The notes under the pieces are model-generated. The model did no database searches, was not told the origin of the DNA, and saw nothing but the letters and a program-made list of their open reading frames with translations. A stretch of DNA of 64,000 nt from Lycorma delicatula (Eukaryota; Arthropoda; Insecta; Hemiptera; Fulgoridae). Numbering within the stretch: the stretch's first letter is position 1; the number at the start of each line of letters is the position of its first letter. Both the position numbers and the translations under genes were made by a program. This document shows, one piece after another, positions 47,661 to 58,800 of the stretch. The stretch covers positions 100,542,657 to 100,606,656 of the forward strand of contig NC_134463.1 in NCBI RefSeq assembly GCF_047948215.1, in the 5' to 3' direction.

Positions 47661-50485
47661 TTTCTTTTTTTTTTTTTTTTTTTTTAGGGCGAAAAACGAG
47701 CGGTCGTTATCATCGCCCGGAAAATACATAAATAAATAAAAATAAAAGTAAAAGTAAAAGTAATTAAAACTTAAAACTACTATCAAAGTAAGCAAAATCC
47801 GGAATGGGTGTAAAAGGCCCATTCTCGGATAACAAAAACACTAACATGTAACTTAAAACTACGTTAAAAACTATCATATTAAAACTAAATAAAACTTAAT
47901 ACTAAAAAAAAGAGATAAAACTTACAACTAATATCACAGACGAATTTAAAAAACATAAAAAAAAACAAAAAAAAAACAACAAAATATGAATATATATATA
48001 TAACAAAATTCAGATTATGAGTGTAAAAGGCTCGCTACTCGGATAACAAAAACAATACATAAGACTAGAGTAATTAAATTTTTTGTATTAACCCTATACT
48101 ACGCAAAAACAGAAACATCCGGTTTAAAACCTCCTTATCATTACACAAGATACCACGGATGTTTCTGGGTAGTTTAAATTTACGACGCAATGCCGCATAA
48201 CATATGCAGTCCACGAGTATGTGGCGCACAGTCACGTGGCAGTTGCATCTTGCGCATAGGGGTGCTTGTTCTCTTGTCATCAGGTGCCCGTGTGTGACCC
48301 TGGTGTTTCCTATCCGCAACCGACAGAGGACTACTTCCTCACGCCGAGATTTTCTACATGAGGAGTACCATGGCAACACAGAATTTTTAATCTGCCGGAG
48401 TTTATTATCTACAGTAGCCGCCCAGTCACCTTGCCACTTTGCTCTTAGTGATTGTTTTACATAATTAATAAAATCAGAAGTAGCAACTCGGGTGGTGAAA
48501 GGAGGCTGGTTACATGCTTCTTTGGCAGCGGAATCTGCATGTTCATTACCTAAAATCCCTACGTGGCTTGGGACCCAGCAAAAACTTACTTCTGTGTTGC
48601 GATTATTAAACTCAGCGATTGCGTTGTAAATTTCAATGACGATAGGATGTGTGGAATAAAAGTTTTTCAAGGCTTGGAGAGCACTACACGAGTCACTGCA
48701 AATAAGAATTTTTCTATATTTAGGGTTAATGAAGTTTAGAGCCTTATTTATAGCGTATAGTTCAGCGGTAAACACACTCGTAATACCGGGTAGACCAAAC
48801 ATATAAGTTCTTTCATTGACAACAAATGCACAGCCAACGGTATCGTTTTGTTTCGATCCATCAGTGTATACAACCGCGTCTGGTTTCATCTTGGAGAGAA
48901 CACACTGAAACATTTGCTGGAAAACAATAGGTAGTGTTGATTGTTTATTGTATGTCGTAAGGTCAAAAGTAAAATTTATAAGGTTTATTCTCCATGGAGG
49001 ATATGAGCAAGGATAGGTAGGAAAAAATGTCGGTGAGTCAACGTTTATATGCTGCAGCAGACGCTGGGTACGGACACCTACAGGTGCAGTACGATGTGGA
49101 TGGTCCTCATACTTTCCTAGATTAGGATTTCTAAAGACCGAGTCAAGAGCCGGGTGATTTGGCTGTCCTCTGAGACTTGCAAAATAAGATAATAAATGCT
49201 GGTCTTGTCTATCCCAAAGTGATGGTTCACCACAGTCTACCAGTAAGCTTGCGACAGGACTTGATCTAAACGCACCTGTGGCAAGCCGAAGGAAAACAAG
49301 ATGTACACTATCCAGCATTTTAAGCACGAATTGACGAGCTGAAGAGTAGGCGACACAACCATAATCTAAACGGGAGCGAACAAAGGAATAGTAAAAACGT
49401 ATCATACATGACCTATCGGCTCCCCAGTTGGTGTTAGTAAGTACTCGCATCATATCTAGAAGTTTGGAACATTTTGTTTTTAATTCTTTTATATGTTTGA
49501 CCCAAGTAAGTCGGCTATCAAAAAATAAACCTAAAAACTTGACGTAGGTAGAAATAGTAATAGTATCTCCGTTCAGAAAAACTTGCGGAATAGAAGGGTT
49601 TCGTAGCCGAGAAAAACGACACATTTTCTTTTTTCGGATGAAAATGTGAAACCAGTAATCCTGGACCAAGCTTCAAGGTGAGATATAGTGTTCTGCAGTA
49701 GTCCCTCTGCTGTAGGTGTTGAACGGCTTGCAATATAGATAGCAAAGTCGTCAGCAAATAGAGAACATGAGACAGGAGCCTGCACACATTTGGTAATATC
49801 GTTTATGGCTACAGAAAATAAGGTGGCACTTAATACGCTACCTTGGGGCACTCCATTCTCCAAGATGACACTATCTGAGAGCGAATCATCTACACGAACA
49901 CGAGCCGTTCGGTGATTTAAGAATCCCCGGATAAAAGAAAGCATATTGCCCTTGATTCCCCATTCTTTGAGAGTGTTTAGAAAACCACGTCGCCAGGCTG
50001 TGTCATACGCCTTTTTTATTTCGAAGAAGATAGCGACGAGGTGCTGCCGATTTAGGAAAGCGTTTTGTATGGCTATTTCCAGTGACACTAAATGGCCAAT
50101 AGAAGATAATCCTTATCGAAAACCACACTGTTCTGGAGATAGAAAGCCATGTTTCTCCAAGTACCATGTAAGTCTGCGGTTTACCATTCTCTCCATTATT
50201 GTACACAAAACGCTTGTTAATGAAATAGGGCGGTAGCTTGAGGGGTTCGTTTGGTCTTTACCGGGTTTTAGTACTGGTATAATAAATGCTTCAGACCAGC
50301 CGGGTGAGAAGAGTTGTTCGGAGAATAAACCGTTGAAAATATTCAAAAGTTGTTGTAGTGCCGAATTAGGAAGGTGTGAAAGCATGGAAACGCGAATGTT
50401 GACCGGTCCTGGGGAAGTGTCCCGTGAGTTTTTAAGTGCATGTAACAATTTTTTAAATACGAATGGTCTTGTTTTACAGTTCTTT
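47661..50485 (-). mobile_element. I-type LINE, 5'-truncated, inserted in the capsid-like gene
   Basis: On the minus strand this copy starts within ORF2 near 50,485 and runs to a poly-A tail (poly-T on plus, 47,665-47,685), preceded by the family 3' end CCGGGCGATGATAACG...TTTTTCGCCCT. The same tail ends the plus-strand copy at 43.3 kb. Its 5' boundary lies directly against readable codons of the Polinton major-capsid-like gene, so it inserted into that gene. A target duplication was not identified. The A/T-rich 3' UTR (47.69-48.07 kb) contains repeated AAAAGT units. Confidence 0.85.
48074..50480 (-). pseudogene. LINE ORF2: reverse transcriptase and RNase H
   Basis: Order of pieces: 50,448-50,113 ('SRDTSPGPVNI', 'PVLKPGKDQTNPSSYRPISL', 'QCGFR' then TAA at 50,113-50,115); same frame onward 50,088-49,573 ('AIFFEIKKAYDTAWR', 'NGVPQGSVLSATLF', 'CSLFADDFAIYIAS' with both catalytic Asp, 49,740-49,760); then a one-base shift into the 531-codon frame 49,669-48,074. 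The last contains RNase H: 'AVVYTDGSKQND' (Asp), 'FTAELYAINKAL' (Glu), 'ICSDSCSALQAL' (Asp) and 'CWVPSHVGILGNEHADSAAK' (His/Asp), followed by a Cys/His cluster ('CARCNCHVTVRHILVDC'). RT plus RNase H in one ORF2 fits the I-type group. Only one stop and one frameshift separate it from openness, so it is young relative to its host element. Confidence 0.9.
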
Positions 50486-51550
50486 CAACTCACCAGGACT
50501 GGATTTCACTGATTCGTTCTGATGTGAGCAGTCGACTACGAAAATTGGAATGACCTTCAAGAAGTTAGAGAAATTATACGCCGGCTGTGGCGTCTCATGC
50601 AGATATATGATTCTTGAAAGTCTTTAAACGTCCTGTACATCTTGCTGCTGTCGCTTCTAAACTCGTCGTACGGTTAGTATTCTGCATTATTGTACACTAT
50701 AATATACCTCAAATGGCAGTGATCGAACTTGACCATATGTGGGATCACGTCTCCTGACCATATGAAACGCTACTATCGCTCAACGCGGCTCTTTCTCTAC
50801 CGATGTCGTCTGTAAGTTGCATGTGTATCTATCAGTCTGCGGCACCCCCTACCATTCAATTACATGTCCCAGTTATAGAACCCTATAGGCAAATTTTTAT
50901 TCGATTTAATTCTGTTTTTCAAGTCCACCGTTTCCTTGAACGCCGGGCGTAAGTACAGTACGTCACCAGAGATCTTTGTTATTGTCAGTTTTCACTCGTG
51001 GTTTGCTTTTGTAACCACTATTGCGTTACTATTATCGCCGGTTTTTTTCAATACCAGTTCCTGATTCATGCACCCGACTACCTTCTTCAAAGATTCTGCG
51101 AATACTATCATTATCTCCAATGTAAAACCACCCGTTTTCATCTAACGGAATCATACCATCACCGAACACCCATCCATCATTACCTATTGCATTCTTTTCG
51201 CTTTCTTGTAACGACAAAAAGTTCTTTATGTGCTCTTTACTACCAGGTTTTTTACCCGACTGACCTCTATTCCATTCACTTCGTATAGTATCTGGTCAAA
51301 CATAAATGCCAAGACGTTTTCACTAAACGCGCTTTCGTAGCCTTTTTATCTTACGCAAGCCTGCCGTTTCCATTAACGTCCTTCCACTTGAAGAAAACTC
51401 TCGCACGGAAGGTGTACACGTCAGTTTGATTGATCGGTATATGGATTTTTTCACCGTTCGTATAAGCAGAAGTTACGTTTGGCGAATAGCTGTGGTACTG
51501 TTTTTTACTGTGGCGAGGTTTTTACAATCGAAAGCGGGTCCAAAATGTTA
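50486..51550 (-). pseudogene. Major-capsid-like protein of the Polinton-like element, interrupted
   Basis: Broken minus-strand frames keep a recognisable order: 'ILDPLSIVKTSP' (N-terminal side, ~51.53 kb), 'LAFMFDQILYEVNGIEV' (~51.3 kb), a segment ending 'NQELVLKKTGDNSNAIV' (~51.05 kb), 'KLTITKI', 'VKFDHCHLRYI' (50,701-50,730), 'FRSDSSKMYRTFKDFQESY' (~50.63 kb) and, just before the LINE, 'FVVDCSHQNESVKSSP' (~50,495-50,545). I recognise this order as the double-jelly-roll capsid protein of insect Polinton/adintovirus-like elements. At least six stops and several frame changes are present. The C-terminal end is cut by the LINE at about 50,486, and no continuation was found on the far side of the LINE. 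Confidence 0.7.
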
Positions 51551-51569
51551 ACTATTTAGTTTGCTCAAT

Positions 51570-51950
51570 ATCTGACATAAGCTTACAGGTTCGTCATGTA
51601 GATTCAATAGGCGATCGTTCTCGTCGGTCAACTGTATTTCTATCTCGCCAACAGAACGTTCCGTGACCGGGAAATATATCGGTTTCTACCGGATCTCTTC
51701 GATCATACAGCCGGGATCCGCCGATGAAGAAATTCGTGCAGCATACGATCGCCAATTGTTTGGAATTGGCGTAAATGCCGAGTGTCATCTAATACTTGAC
51801 GAGGATCACGTTCACAAGGACTATATTCACCGGTTTTCTCGGAAGTGTGCACTATATCCGACGCTATCAGTTTCGATTTGAAGCCGAGAAATGTTCCTAT
51901 ATTGTTTTCATCGGTTGTATCCACCCAAATTGTAGACCACCCAAAGCGTA
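51570..51950 (-). pseudogene. Penton-like minor capsid protein fragment
   Basis: C-terminal region of the minor capsid protein of Polinton-like elements. Seen in order on the minus strand: 'TTDENNIGTFLGFKSKLI' with 'HTSEK' (51.83-51.92 kb), 'NSKQLAIVC' and 'HEFLHRRIP' (51.71-51.77 kb, overlapping frames), then 'IEIQLTDENDRLLNLHDEPV' (51.58-51.65 kb). Three frames must be combined, so frameshifts have broken it. It lies directly upstream of the major-capsid-like gene on the same strand, the usual pairing of penton and hexon-like genes. The N-terminal part (51.95-52.17 kb) is not readable. Confidence 0.65.
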
Positions 51951-52170
51951 GATTTCAGTTTGGACTGTAATGTATTCTTTTTGTCTTATGTATTGAATGA
52001 TTGGTTTCTTTTGGAGCCACTTTATATGAAATATTGCGTTGGCCCAAATTCGGGCCGAATAATTTTTCTGATTAATAATCGATTAATTAGTAGATGAATC
52101 GTTATAATTAAAAAATTGTGTATTGTCTTGTATATTTAAGCTTCCCTATCTGGAACTACTTTCGAGGCCG

Positions 52171-52889
52171 TTACCGGTCGTTAACACTAATCAACATTTG
52201 TGACCAATATGTTCGGAATGTGACGAATCTGTTCGGAAAACAGCCTTTATCGAGTTGCCTATCTTTATCAATCACTAAAAGGCCGAACGGTTTATCACAC
52301 GCCTTAGATAATATGTTCTTCAAATCGAAAAAAAAATTTATCCTTTCTGACGTGATCGTCGTAAACGTGACAAACATCTATGTCCGACTGTTCGAACAAT
52401 ATCTAAAAGTCACAATTTTTTCTGATCAATCGTCTCGGCGTTTCAAAATAAGATTGCGTCATATAAAAACAATCTATGAATTTATGTCGGCCCATAGTGA
52501 AGTATATTTCGATTATATATTGATCGTTCTTAAGAACAACATCGCACATCATAAAATACGGTCACACCTCGGCCGGTGGGATAACTTAATCGTTATCGGT
52601 ATATACCGAAGCATCCAATCTCTGTCACTTTTTCCATTAATTTTCTCAGCAGTTGATAATTCGGCTGATGAAGCGATTTCGAGTACACGTACAGAGTTTA
52701 ATAGCATAACCCGTTGAGATCGAATAATAAATTGAAAACGGCGTTAATTTTACGGCAATCCGAACTGCCGCATACGATTGATCGTATCGTGTTTGGCAAT
52801 AAAGAGTCTTGTCTGTTATTTTTTATACCGGAACCGCAATTAAACTTATCGAAATTGGGTACTTTTATCTTACACTTCTGTTTCTTCAA
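52171..52889 (-). pseudogene. A32-type DNA-packaging ATPase of the Polinton-like element
   Basis: A FtsK/A32-superfamily ATPase that pumps DNA into the capsid. The N-terminal frame (52,889-52,698) has 'KVPNFDKFNCGSGIKNN' and then the P-loop position reading 'CGSSDCRKIN' (52,743-52,772), where the Gly-Lys-Thr of Walker A is lost. Further pieces are 'VYSKSLHQPNYQLLRKLMEK' (~52.62 kb), 'MGRHKFIDCFYMTQSYFE' (~52.46 kb), 'EQSDIDVCHVYDDHV', and the C-terminal frame 52,377-52,171 with 'FGLLVIDKDRQLDKGCF'. Several frame changes and stops lie between. The 199-codon plus-strand frame over the same interval is its antisense shadow. It sits between the integrase and penton-like genes, consistent with Polinton gene clustering. 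Confidence 0.75.
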
Positions 52890-53004
52890 TTTTGTTTCCT
52901 CTGTAAATAATTTTGGATTTTCGATCTATTATTCATACGAGTTATCCATACACATCCTTTTAACCAACAATACACCCAACAGTACGCCCAGGCGGCGTAC
53001 GATC

Positions 53005-53279
53005 ATTTGTTTCAGGTATTTATCCGGGTATTTTGTTTTGTAAATTCGTATTCGTAAAACCTGCCAAGTTTACGTTGACCAGTCTGGTGGTAGGTTCGTA
53101 CATAAGTGTACGATCTGCTTTCAGTGTGCACAACCTCAATAACAAATATCTAGCTGTCAGATATTTATTATTGACGGTACATTTAATGAATATTTGCCAA
53201 TTGAGAAAATTTTCTTAAATACCAGTTTATACTTGCTTATGCGCACAAGATCGCCAACTTTGAATTTCGGTTTTGATTT
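53005..53279 (-). pseudogene. Retroviral-type integrase, C-terminal domain only
   Basis: Minus-strand text at 53,226-53,264 reads 'FKVGDLVRISKYK', the start of the SH3-like DNA-binding domain of Polinton/LTR-type integrases. 'SYTYVRTYHQTGQRK' and 'GRFYEYEFTKQN' (53,028-53,064) follow in another frame. The zinc-binding and DDE catalytic domains, which should lie at higher coordinates, are absent because satellite DNA begins at about 53,285. A frameshift separates the two readable parts. Its position next to the packaging ATPase supports a Polinton rather than an LTR-element origin, but the domain alone could come from either. Confidence 0.6.
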
Positions 53280-53342
53280 CTTTTTTTAGCTTGATATTAA
53301 TCAAGCTACCATCTTGATATTACAAACCCAGCTTGATATTAC

Positions 53343-53393
53343 AAACCCAGCTTAATATTAATCAATAAAATTGATTATTATCAAGCTGGGTTT
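53343..53393. repeat. Hairpin at the left edge of the satellite array
   Basis: AAACCCAGCTTAATATTAATCAA pairs with the segment ending AAGCTGGGTTT (arms ~23 bp, two mismatches, loop TAAAA). Just to the left, 53,288-53,342 holds AGCTTGATATTAATCAAGCT (near-palindromic) and two copies of ATTACAAACCCAGCTT. All are inverted versions of the text TTGATTAATATCAAGCTGGG that starts one class of satellite monomer. Confidence 0.85.
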
Positions 53394-54099
53394 TTTAAAA
53401 CGCATTTATATTTTCAAAACACGACATATACTTACTACGTCAATTATTCGGACAAGAAGGTAGTTTTTTTAAAATCTTCATCAAACTGAATATTTTTTGC
53501 TTAAAGCTGTGTAATATAATTGAATTTAAAATACAAATTCCTTTAAATTTAATAATATAAGGCTGGATTTTTTAAAACGCATTTATATTTTCAAAACACG
53601 ACATATACTTACTACGTCAATTATTCGGACAAGAAGGTAGTTTTTTTTTAAATCTTCATCAAACTGAATATTTTTTGCTTAAAGATGTGTAATATAATTG
53701 AATTTAAAATAAAAATTCATTTAAATTTAAAAATATAAGGCTGGGTTTTTTTAAAACGCATTTATATTTTCAAAACACGACATATACTTACTACGTCAAT
53801 TATTCGGACAAGAAGGTAGTTTTTTTAAAATCTTCATCAAACTGAATATTTTTTGCTTAAAGCTGTGTAATATAATTGAATTTAAAATACAAATTCCTTT
53901 AAATTTAATAATATAAGGCTGGATTTTTTTAAAACGCATTTATATTTTCAAAACACGACATATACTTACTACGTCAATTATTCGGACAAGAAGGTTGTTT
54001 TTTTTTTTTAAATCTTCGTCAACCTGAATATTTTTTGCTTAAAGCTGTGTAATATAATTGAATTTAAAATAAAAATTCATTTAAATTTAATAATATAAG

Positions 54100-55885
54100 G
54101 CTGGGTTTTTTTAAAACGCATTTATATTTTCAAAACACGACATATACTTACTACGTCAATTATTCGGACAAGAAGGTAGTTTTTTTTTAAATCTTCATCA
54201 AACTGAATATTTTTTGCTTAAAGCTGTGTAATATAATTGAACTTAAAATAAAAATTCCTTAAAATTTAATAATATAAGGCTGGGTTTTTTTAAAACGCAT
54301 TTATATTTTCAAAACACGACATATTGTTACTACGTCAATTATTCGGACAAGAAGGTAGTTTTTTTTTTTTCTTAGTCAAACTAAATATTTTTCTCTTAAA
54401 GATGTGTATTATAATTGAATTTAAAATAAAAAATTAATAAAATTGATTAATATCAAGCTGGGTTTTTTTAAACCGAATTTATATTTTCTAAAACAGGACA
54501 TATACTTACTACGTCAATTATTCGGTCAAGAAGCTAGTTTTTTTTAAATCTTCGTCAAACTGAATATTTTTTGCTTAAAGCTGTGTAATATAATTGAATT
54601 TAAAATAAAAATCCATTTAAATTTAATAATATAAGGCTGGGTTTTTTTAAAACGCATTTATATTTTCAAAACACGACATATACTTACTACGTCAATTATT
54701 CGGACAAGAAGGTAGTTTTTTTTTTTAAATCTTAGTCAAACTAAATATTTTTCTCTTAAAGCTGTGTAATATAATTGAACTTAAAATAAAAATTCCTTAA
54801 AATTTAATAATATAAGGCTGGGTTTTTTTAAAACGCATTTATATTTTCAAAACACGACATATACTTACTACGTCAATTATTCGGACAAGAAGGTAGTTTT
54901 TTTAAAATCTTCATCAACCTGAATATTTTTTGCTTAAAGCTGTGTAATATAATTGAATTTAAAATAAAATTTCATTTAAATTTAATAATATAAGGCTGGG
55001 TTTTTTTAAAACGCATTTATATTTTCAAAACACGACATATACTTACTACGTCAATTATTCGGACAAGAAGGTAGTTTTTTTTAAATCTTCATCAAACTGA
55101 ATATTTTTTGCTTAAAGCTGTGTAATATAATTGAACTTAAAATAAAAATTCCTTAAAATTTAATAATATAAGGCTGGGTTTTTTTAAAACGCATTTATAT
55201 TTTCAAAACACGACATATTGTTACTACGTCAATTATTCGGACAAGAAGGTAGTTTTTTTTTTTTCTTAGTCAAACTAAATATTTTTCTCTTAAAGATGTG
55301 TATTATAATTGAATTTAAAATAAAAAATTAATAAAATTGATTAATATCAAGCTGGGTTTTTTTAAACCGAATTTATATTTTCTAAAACAGGACATATACT
55401 TACTACGTCAATTATTCGGTCAAGAAGCTAGTTTTTTTTAAATCTTCGTCAAACTGAATATTTTTTGCTTAAAGCTGTGTAATATAATTGAATTTAAAAT
55501 AAAAATCCATTTAAATTTAATAATATAAGGCTGGGTTTTTTTAAAACGCATTTATATTTTCAAAACACGACATATACTTACTACGTCAATTATTCGGACA
55601 AGACGGTAGTTTTTTTTTTTAAATCTTAGTCAAACTAAATATTTTTCTCTTAAAGCTGTGTAATATAATTGAACTTAAAATAAAAATTCCTTAAAATTTA
55701 ATAATATAAGGCTGGGTTTTTTTAAAACGCATTTATATTTTCAAAACACGACATATACTTACTACGTCAATTATTCGGACAACAAGGTAGTTTTTTTAAA
55801 ATCTTCATCAAACTGAATATTTTTTGCTTAAAGCTGTGTAATATAATTGAATTTAAAATACAAATTCCTTTAAATTTAATAATAT
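54100..55885. repeat. Five-monomer higher-order repeat, two copies
   Basis: Rare variants recur with an offset of about 894 bp: ACATATTGTTACTACG (54,320 and ~55,214), CAAGAAGCTAG (54,527 and 55,421), and AAAAATCCATTT near 54,609 and 55,502. This indicates duplication of a five-monomer block. The same variant ACATATTGTT recurs at 58,429, 4,109 bp (23 monomers) after the first. Confidence 0.8.
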
Positions 55886-58800
55886 AAGGCTGGATTTTTT
55901 TAAAACGCATTTATATTTTCAAAACACGACATATACTTACTACGTCAATTATTCGGACAAGAAGGTAGTTTTTTTTTAAATCTTCATCAAACTGAATATT
56001 TTTTGCTTAAAGATGTGTAATATAATTGAATTTAAAATAAAAATTCATTTAAATTTAAAAATATAAGGCTGGGTTTTTTTAAAACGCATTTATATTTTCA
56101 AAACACGACATATACTTACTACGTCAATTATTCGGACAAGAAGATAGTTTTTTTAAAATCTTCATCAAACTGAATATTTTTTGCTTAAAGCTGTGTAATA
56201 TAATTGAATTTAAAATACAAATTCCTTAAAATTTAATAATATAAGGCTGGGTTTTTTTAAAACGCATTTATATTTTCAAAACACGACATATACTTACTAC
56301 GTCAATTATTCGGACAAGAAGGTAGTTTTTTTTTAAATCTTCGTCAACCTGAATATTTTTTGCTTAAAGCTGTGTAATATAATTGAATTTAAAATAAAAA
56401 TTCATTTAAATTTAAAAATATAAGGCTGGGTTTTTTTAAAACGCATTTATATTTTCAAAACACGACATATACTTACTACGTCAATTATTCGGACAAGAAG
56501 ATAGTTTTTTTAAAATCTTCATCAAACTGAATATTTTTTGCTTAAAGCTGTGTAATATAATTGAACTTAAAATAAAAATTCCTTAAAATTTAATAATATA
56601 AGGCTGGGTTTTTTTAAAACGCATTTATATTTTCAAAACACGACATATACTTACTACGTCAATTATTCGGACAAGAAGGTAGTTTTTTTTTAAATCTTCG
56701 TCAACCTGAATATTTTTTGCTTAAAGCTGTGTAATATAATTGAATTTAAAATAAAAATTCATTTAAATTTAATAATATAAGGCTGGGTTTTTTTAAAACG
56801 CATTTATATTTTCAAAACACGACATATACTTACTACGTCAATTATTCGGACAAGAAGGTAGTTTTTTTAAAATCTTCATCAAACTGAATATTTTTTGCTT
56901 AAAGCTGTGTAATATAATTGAACTTAAAATAAAAATTCCTTAAAATTTAATAATATAAGGCTGGGTTTTTTTAAAACGCATTTATATTTTCAAAACACGA
57001 CATATACTTACTACGTCAATTATTCGGACAAGAAGGTAGTTTTTTTAAAATCTTCATCAAACTGAATATTTTTTGCTTAAAGCTGTGTAATATAATTGAA
57101 TTTAAAATACAAATTCCTTTAAATTTAATAATATAAGGCTGGATTTTTTTAAAACGCATTTATATTTTCAAAACACGACATATACTTACTACGTCAATTA
57201 TTCGGACAAGAAGGTAGTTTTTTTTTAAATCTTCGTCAACCTGAATATTTTTTGCTTAAAGCTGTGTAATATAATTGAATTTAAAATAAAAATTCATTTA
57301 AATTTAATAATATAAGGCTGGGTTTTTTTAAAACGCATTTATATTTTCAAAACACGACATATACTTACTACGTCAATTATTCGGACAAGAAGGTAGTTTT
57401 TTTAAAATCTTCATCAAACTGAATATTTTTTGCTTAAAGCTGTGTAATATAATTGAACTTAAAATAAAAATTCCTTAAAATTTAATAATATAAGGCTGGG
57501 TTTTTTTAAAACGCATTTATATTTTCAAAACACGACATATACTTACTACGTCAATTATTCGGACAAGAAGGTAGTTTTTTTAAAATCTTCATCAAACTGA
57601 ATATTTTTTGCTTAAAGCTGTGTAATATAATTGAATTTAAAATACAAATTCCTTTAAATTTAATAATATAAGGCTGGATTTTTTTAAAACGCATTTATAT
57701 TTTCAAAACACGACATATACTTACTACGTCAATTATTCGGACAAGAAGGTAGTTTTTTTTTATATCTTCATCAAACTGAATATTTTTTGCTTAAAGATGT
57801 GTAATATAATTGAATTTAAAATAAAAATTCATTTAAATTTAAAAATATAAGGCTGGGTTTTTTTAAAACGCATTTATATTTTCAAAACACGACATATACT
57901 TACTACGTCAATTATTCGGACAAGAAGGTAGTTTTTTTAAAATCTTCATCAAACTGAATATTTTTTGCTTAAAGCTGTGTAATATAATTGAATTTAAAAT
58001 ACAAATTCCTTTAAATTTAATAATATAAGGCTGGATTTTTTTAAAACGCATTTATATTTTCAAAACACGACATATACTTACTACGTCAATTATTCGGACA
58101 AGAAGGTAGTTTTTTTTTAAATCTTCGTCAACCTGAATATTTTTTGCTTAAAGCTGTGTAATATAATTGAATTTAAAATAAAAATTCATTTAAATTTAAT
58201 AATATAAGGCTGGGTTTTTTTAAAACGCATTTATATTTTCAAAACACGACATATACTTACTACGTCAATTATTCGGACAAGAAGGTAGTTTTTTTTTAAA
58301 TCTTCATCAAACTGAATATTTTTTGCTTAAAGCTGTGTAATATAATTGAACTTAAAATAAAAATTACTTAAAATTTAATAATATAAGGCTGGGTTTTTTT
58401 AAAACGCATTTATATTTTCAAAACACGACATATTGTTACTACGTCAATTATTCGGACAAGAAGGTAGTTTTTTTTTTTCTTAGTCAAACTAAATATTTTT
58501 CTCTTAAAGATGTGTATTATAATTGAATTTAAAATAAAAAATTAATAAAATTGATTAATATCAAGCTGGGTTTTTTTAAACCGAATTTATATTTTCTAAA
58601 ACAGGACATATACTTACTACGTCTATTATTCGGTCAAGAACGTAGTTTTTTTTTTAAATCTTTGTCAAACTGAATATTTTTTGCTTAAAGCTGTGTAATA
58701 TAATTGAATTTAAAATAAAAATTCATTTAAATTTAATAATATTAGGCTGGGTTTTTTTAAAACGCAATTATATTTTCAAAACATTACATATTCTTACTAA

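Larger units (their letters stand above)
43330..53280 (-). mobile_element. Fossil Polinton/Maverick (adintovirus-like) element, nested
   Basis: The minus-strand gene block appears to be one decayed DNA virus-like transposon split by later LINEs. From high to low coordinates: integrase C-terminus, A32-type packaging ATPase, penton-like minor capsid, major-capsid-like protein; then, after the LINE-filled gap (45.5-50.49 kb), Ser/Pro-rich protein, short acidic protein, coiled-coil protein, and PLA2-domain protein. Packaging ATPase, capsid pair, retroviral-type integrase and a PLA2 protein together are the known gene kit of Polintons/adintoviruses. Protein-primed DNA polymerase B and the cysteine protease were not seen; they may have been lost or lie outside. 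Every gene has lesions. Terminal inverted repeats were not found: the right end is cut by satellite and the left end abuts a LINE. Family assignment rests on my recognition of motifs. Confidence 0.75.

Noticed and set aside
48204..48464. An 86-codon plus-strand frame
   Set aside because: Antisense to the RNase H and Cys/His end of the LINE ORF2.
51663..51881. A 72-codon plus-strand frame
   Set aside because: Antisense to the penton-like fragment.
52118..52717. A 199-codon plus-strand open frame, with further frames to 53,218
   Set aside because: The minus strand of the same interval reads as packaging ATPase and integrase fragments, so this is an antisense shadow. The plus-strand product shows no family resemblance.
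53005..53279. Integrase fragment considered as part of a Gypsy LTR element
   Set aside because: No LTR, RT or RNase H lies nearby, while a Polinton-type packaging ATPase and capsid genes follow on the same strand; a Polinton origin is the simpler reading, though not proven.
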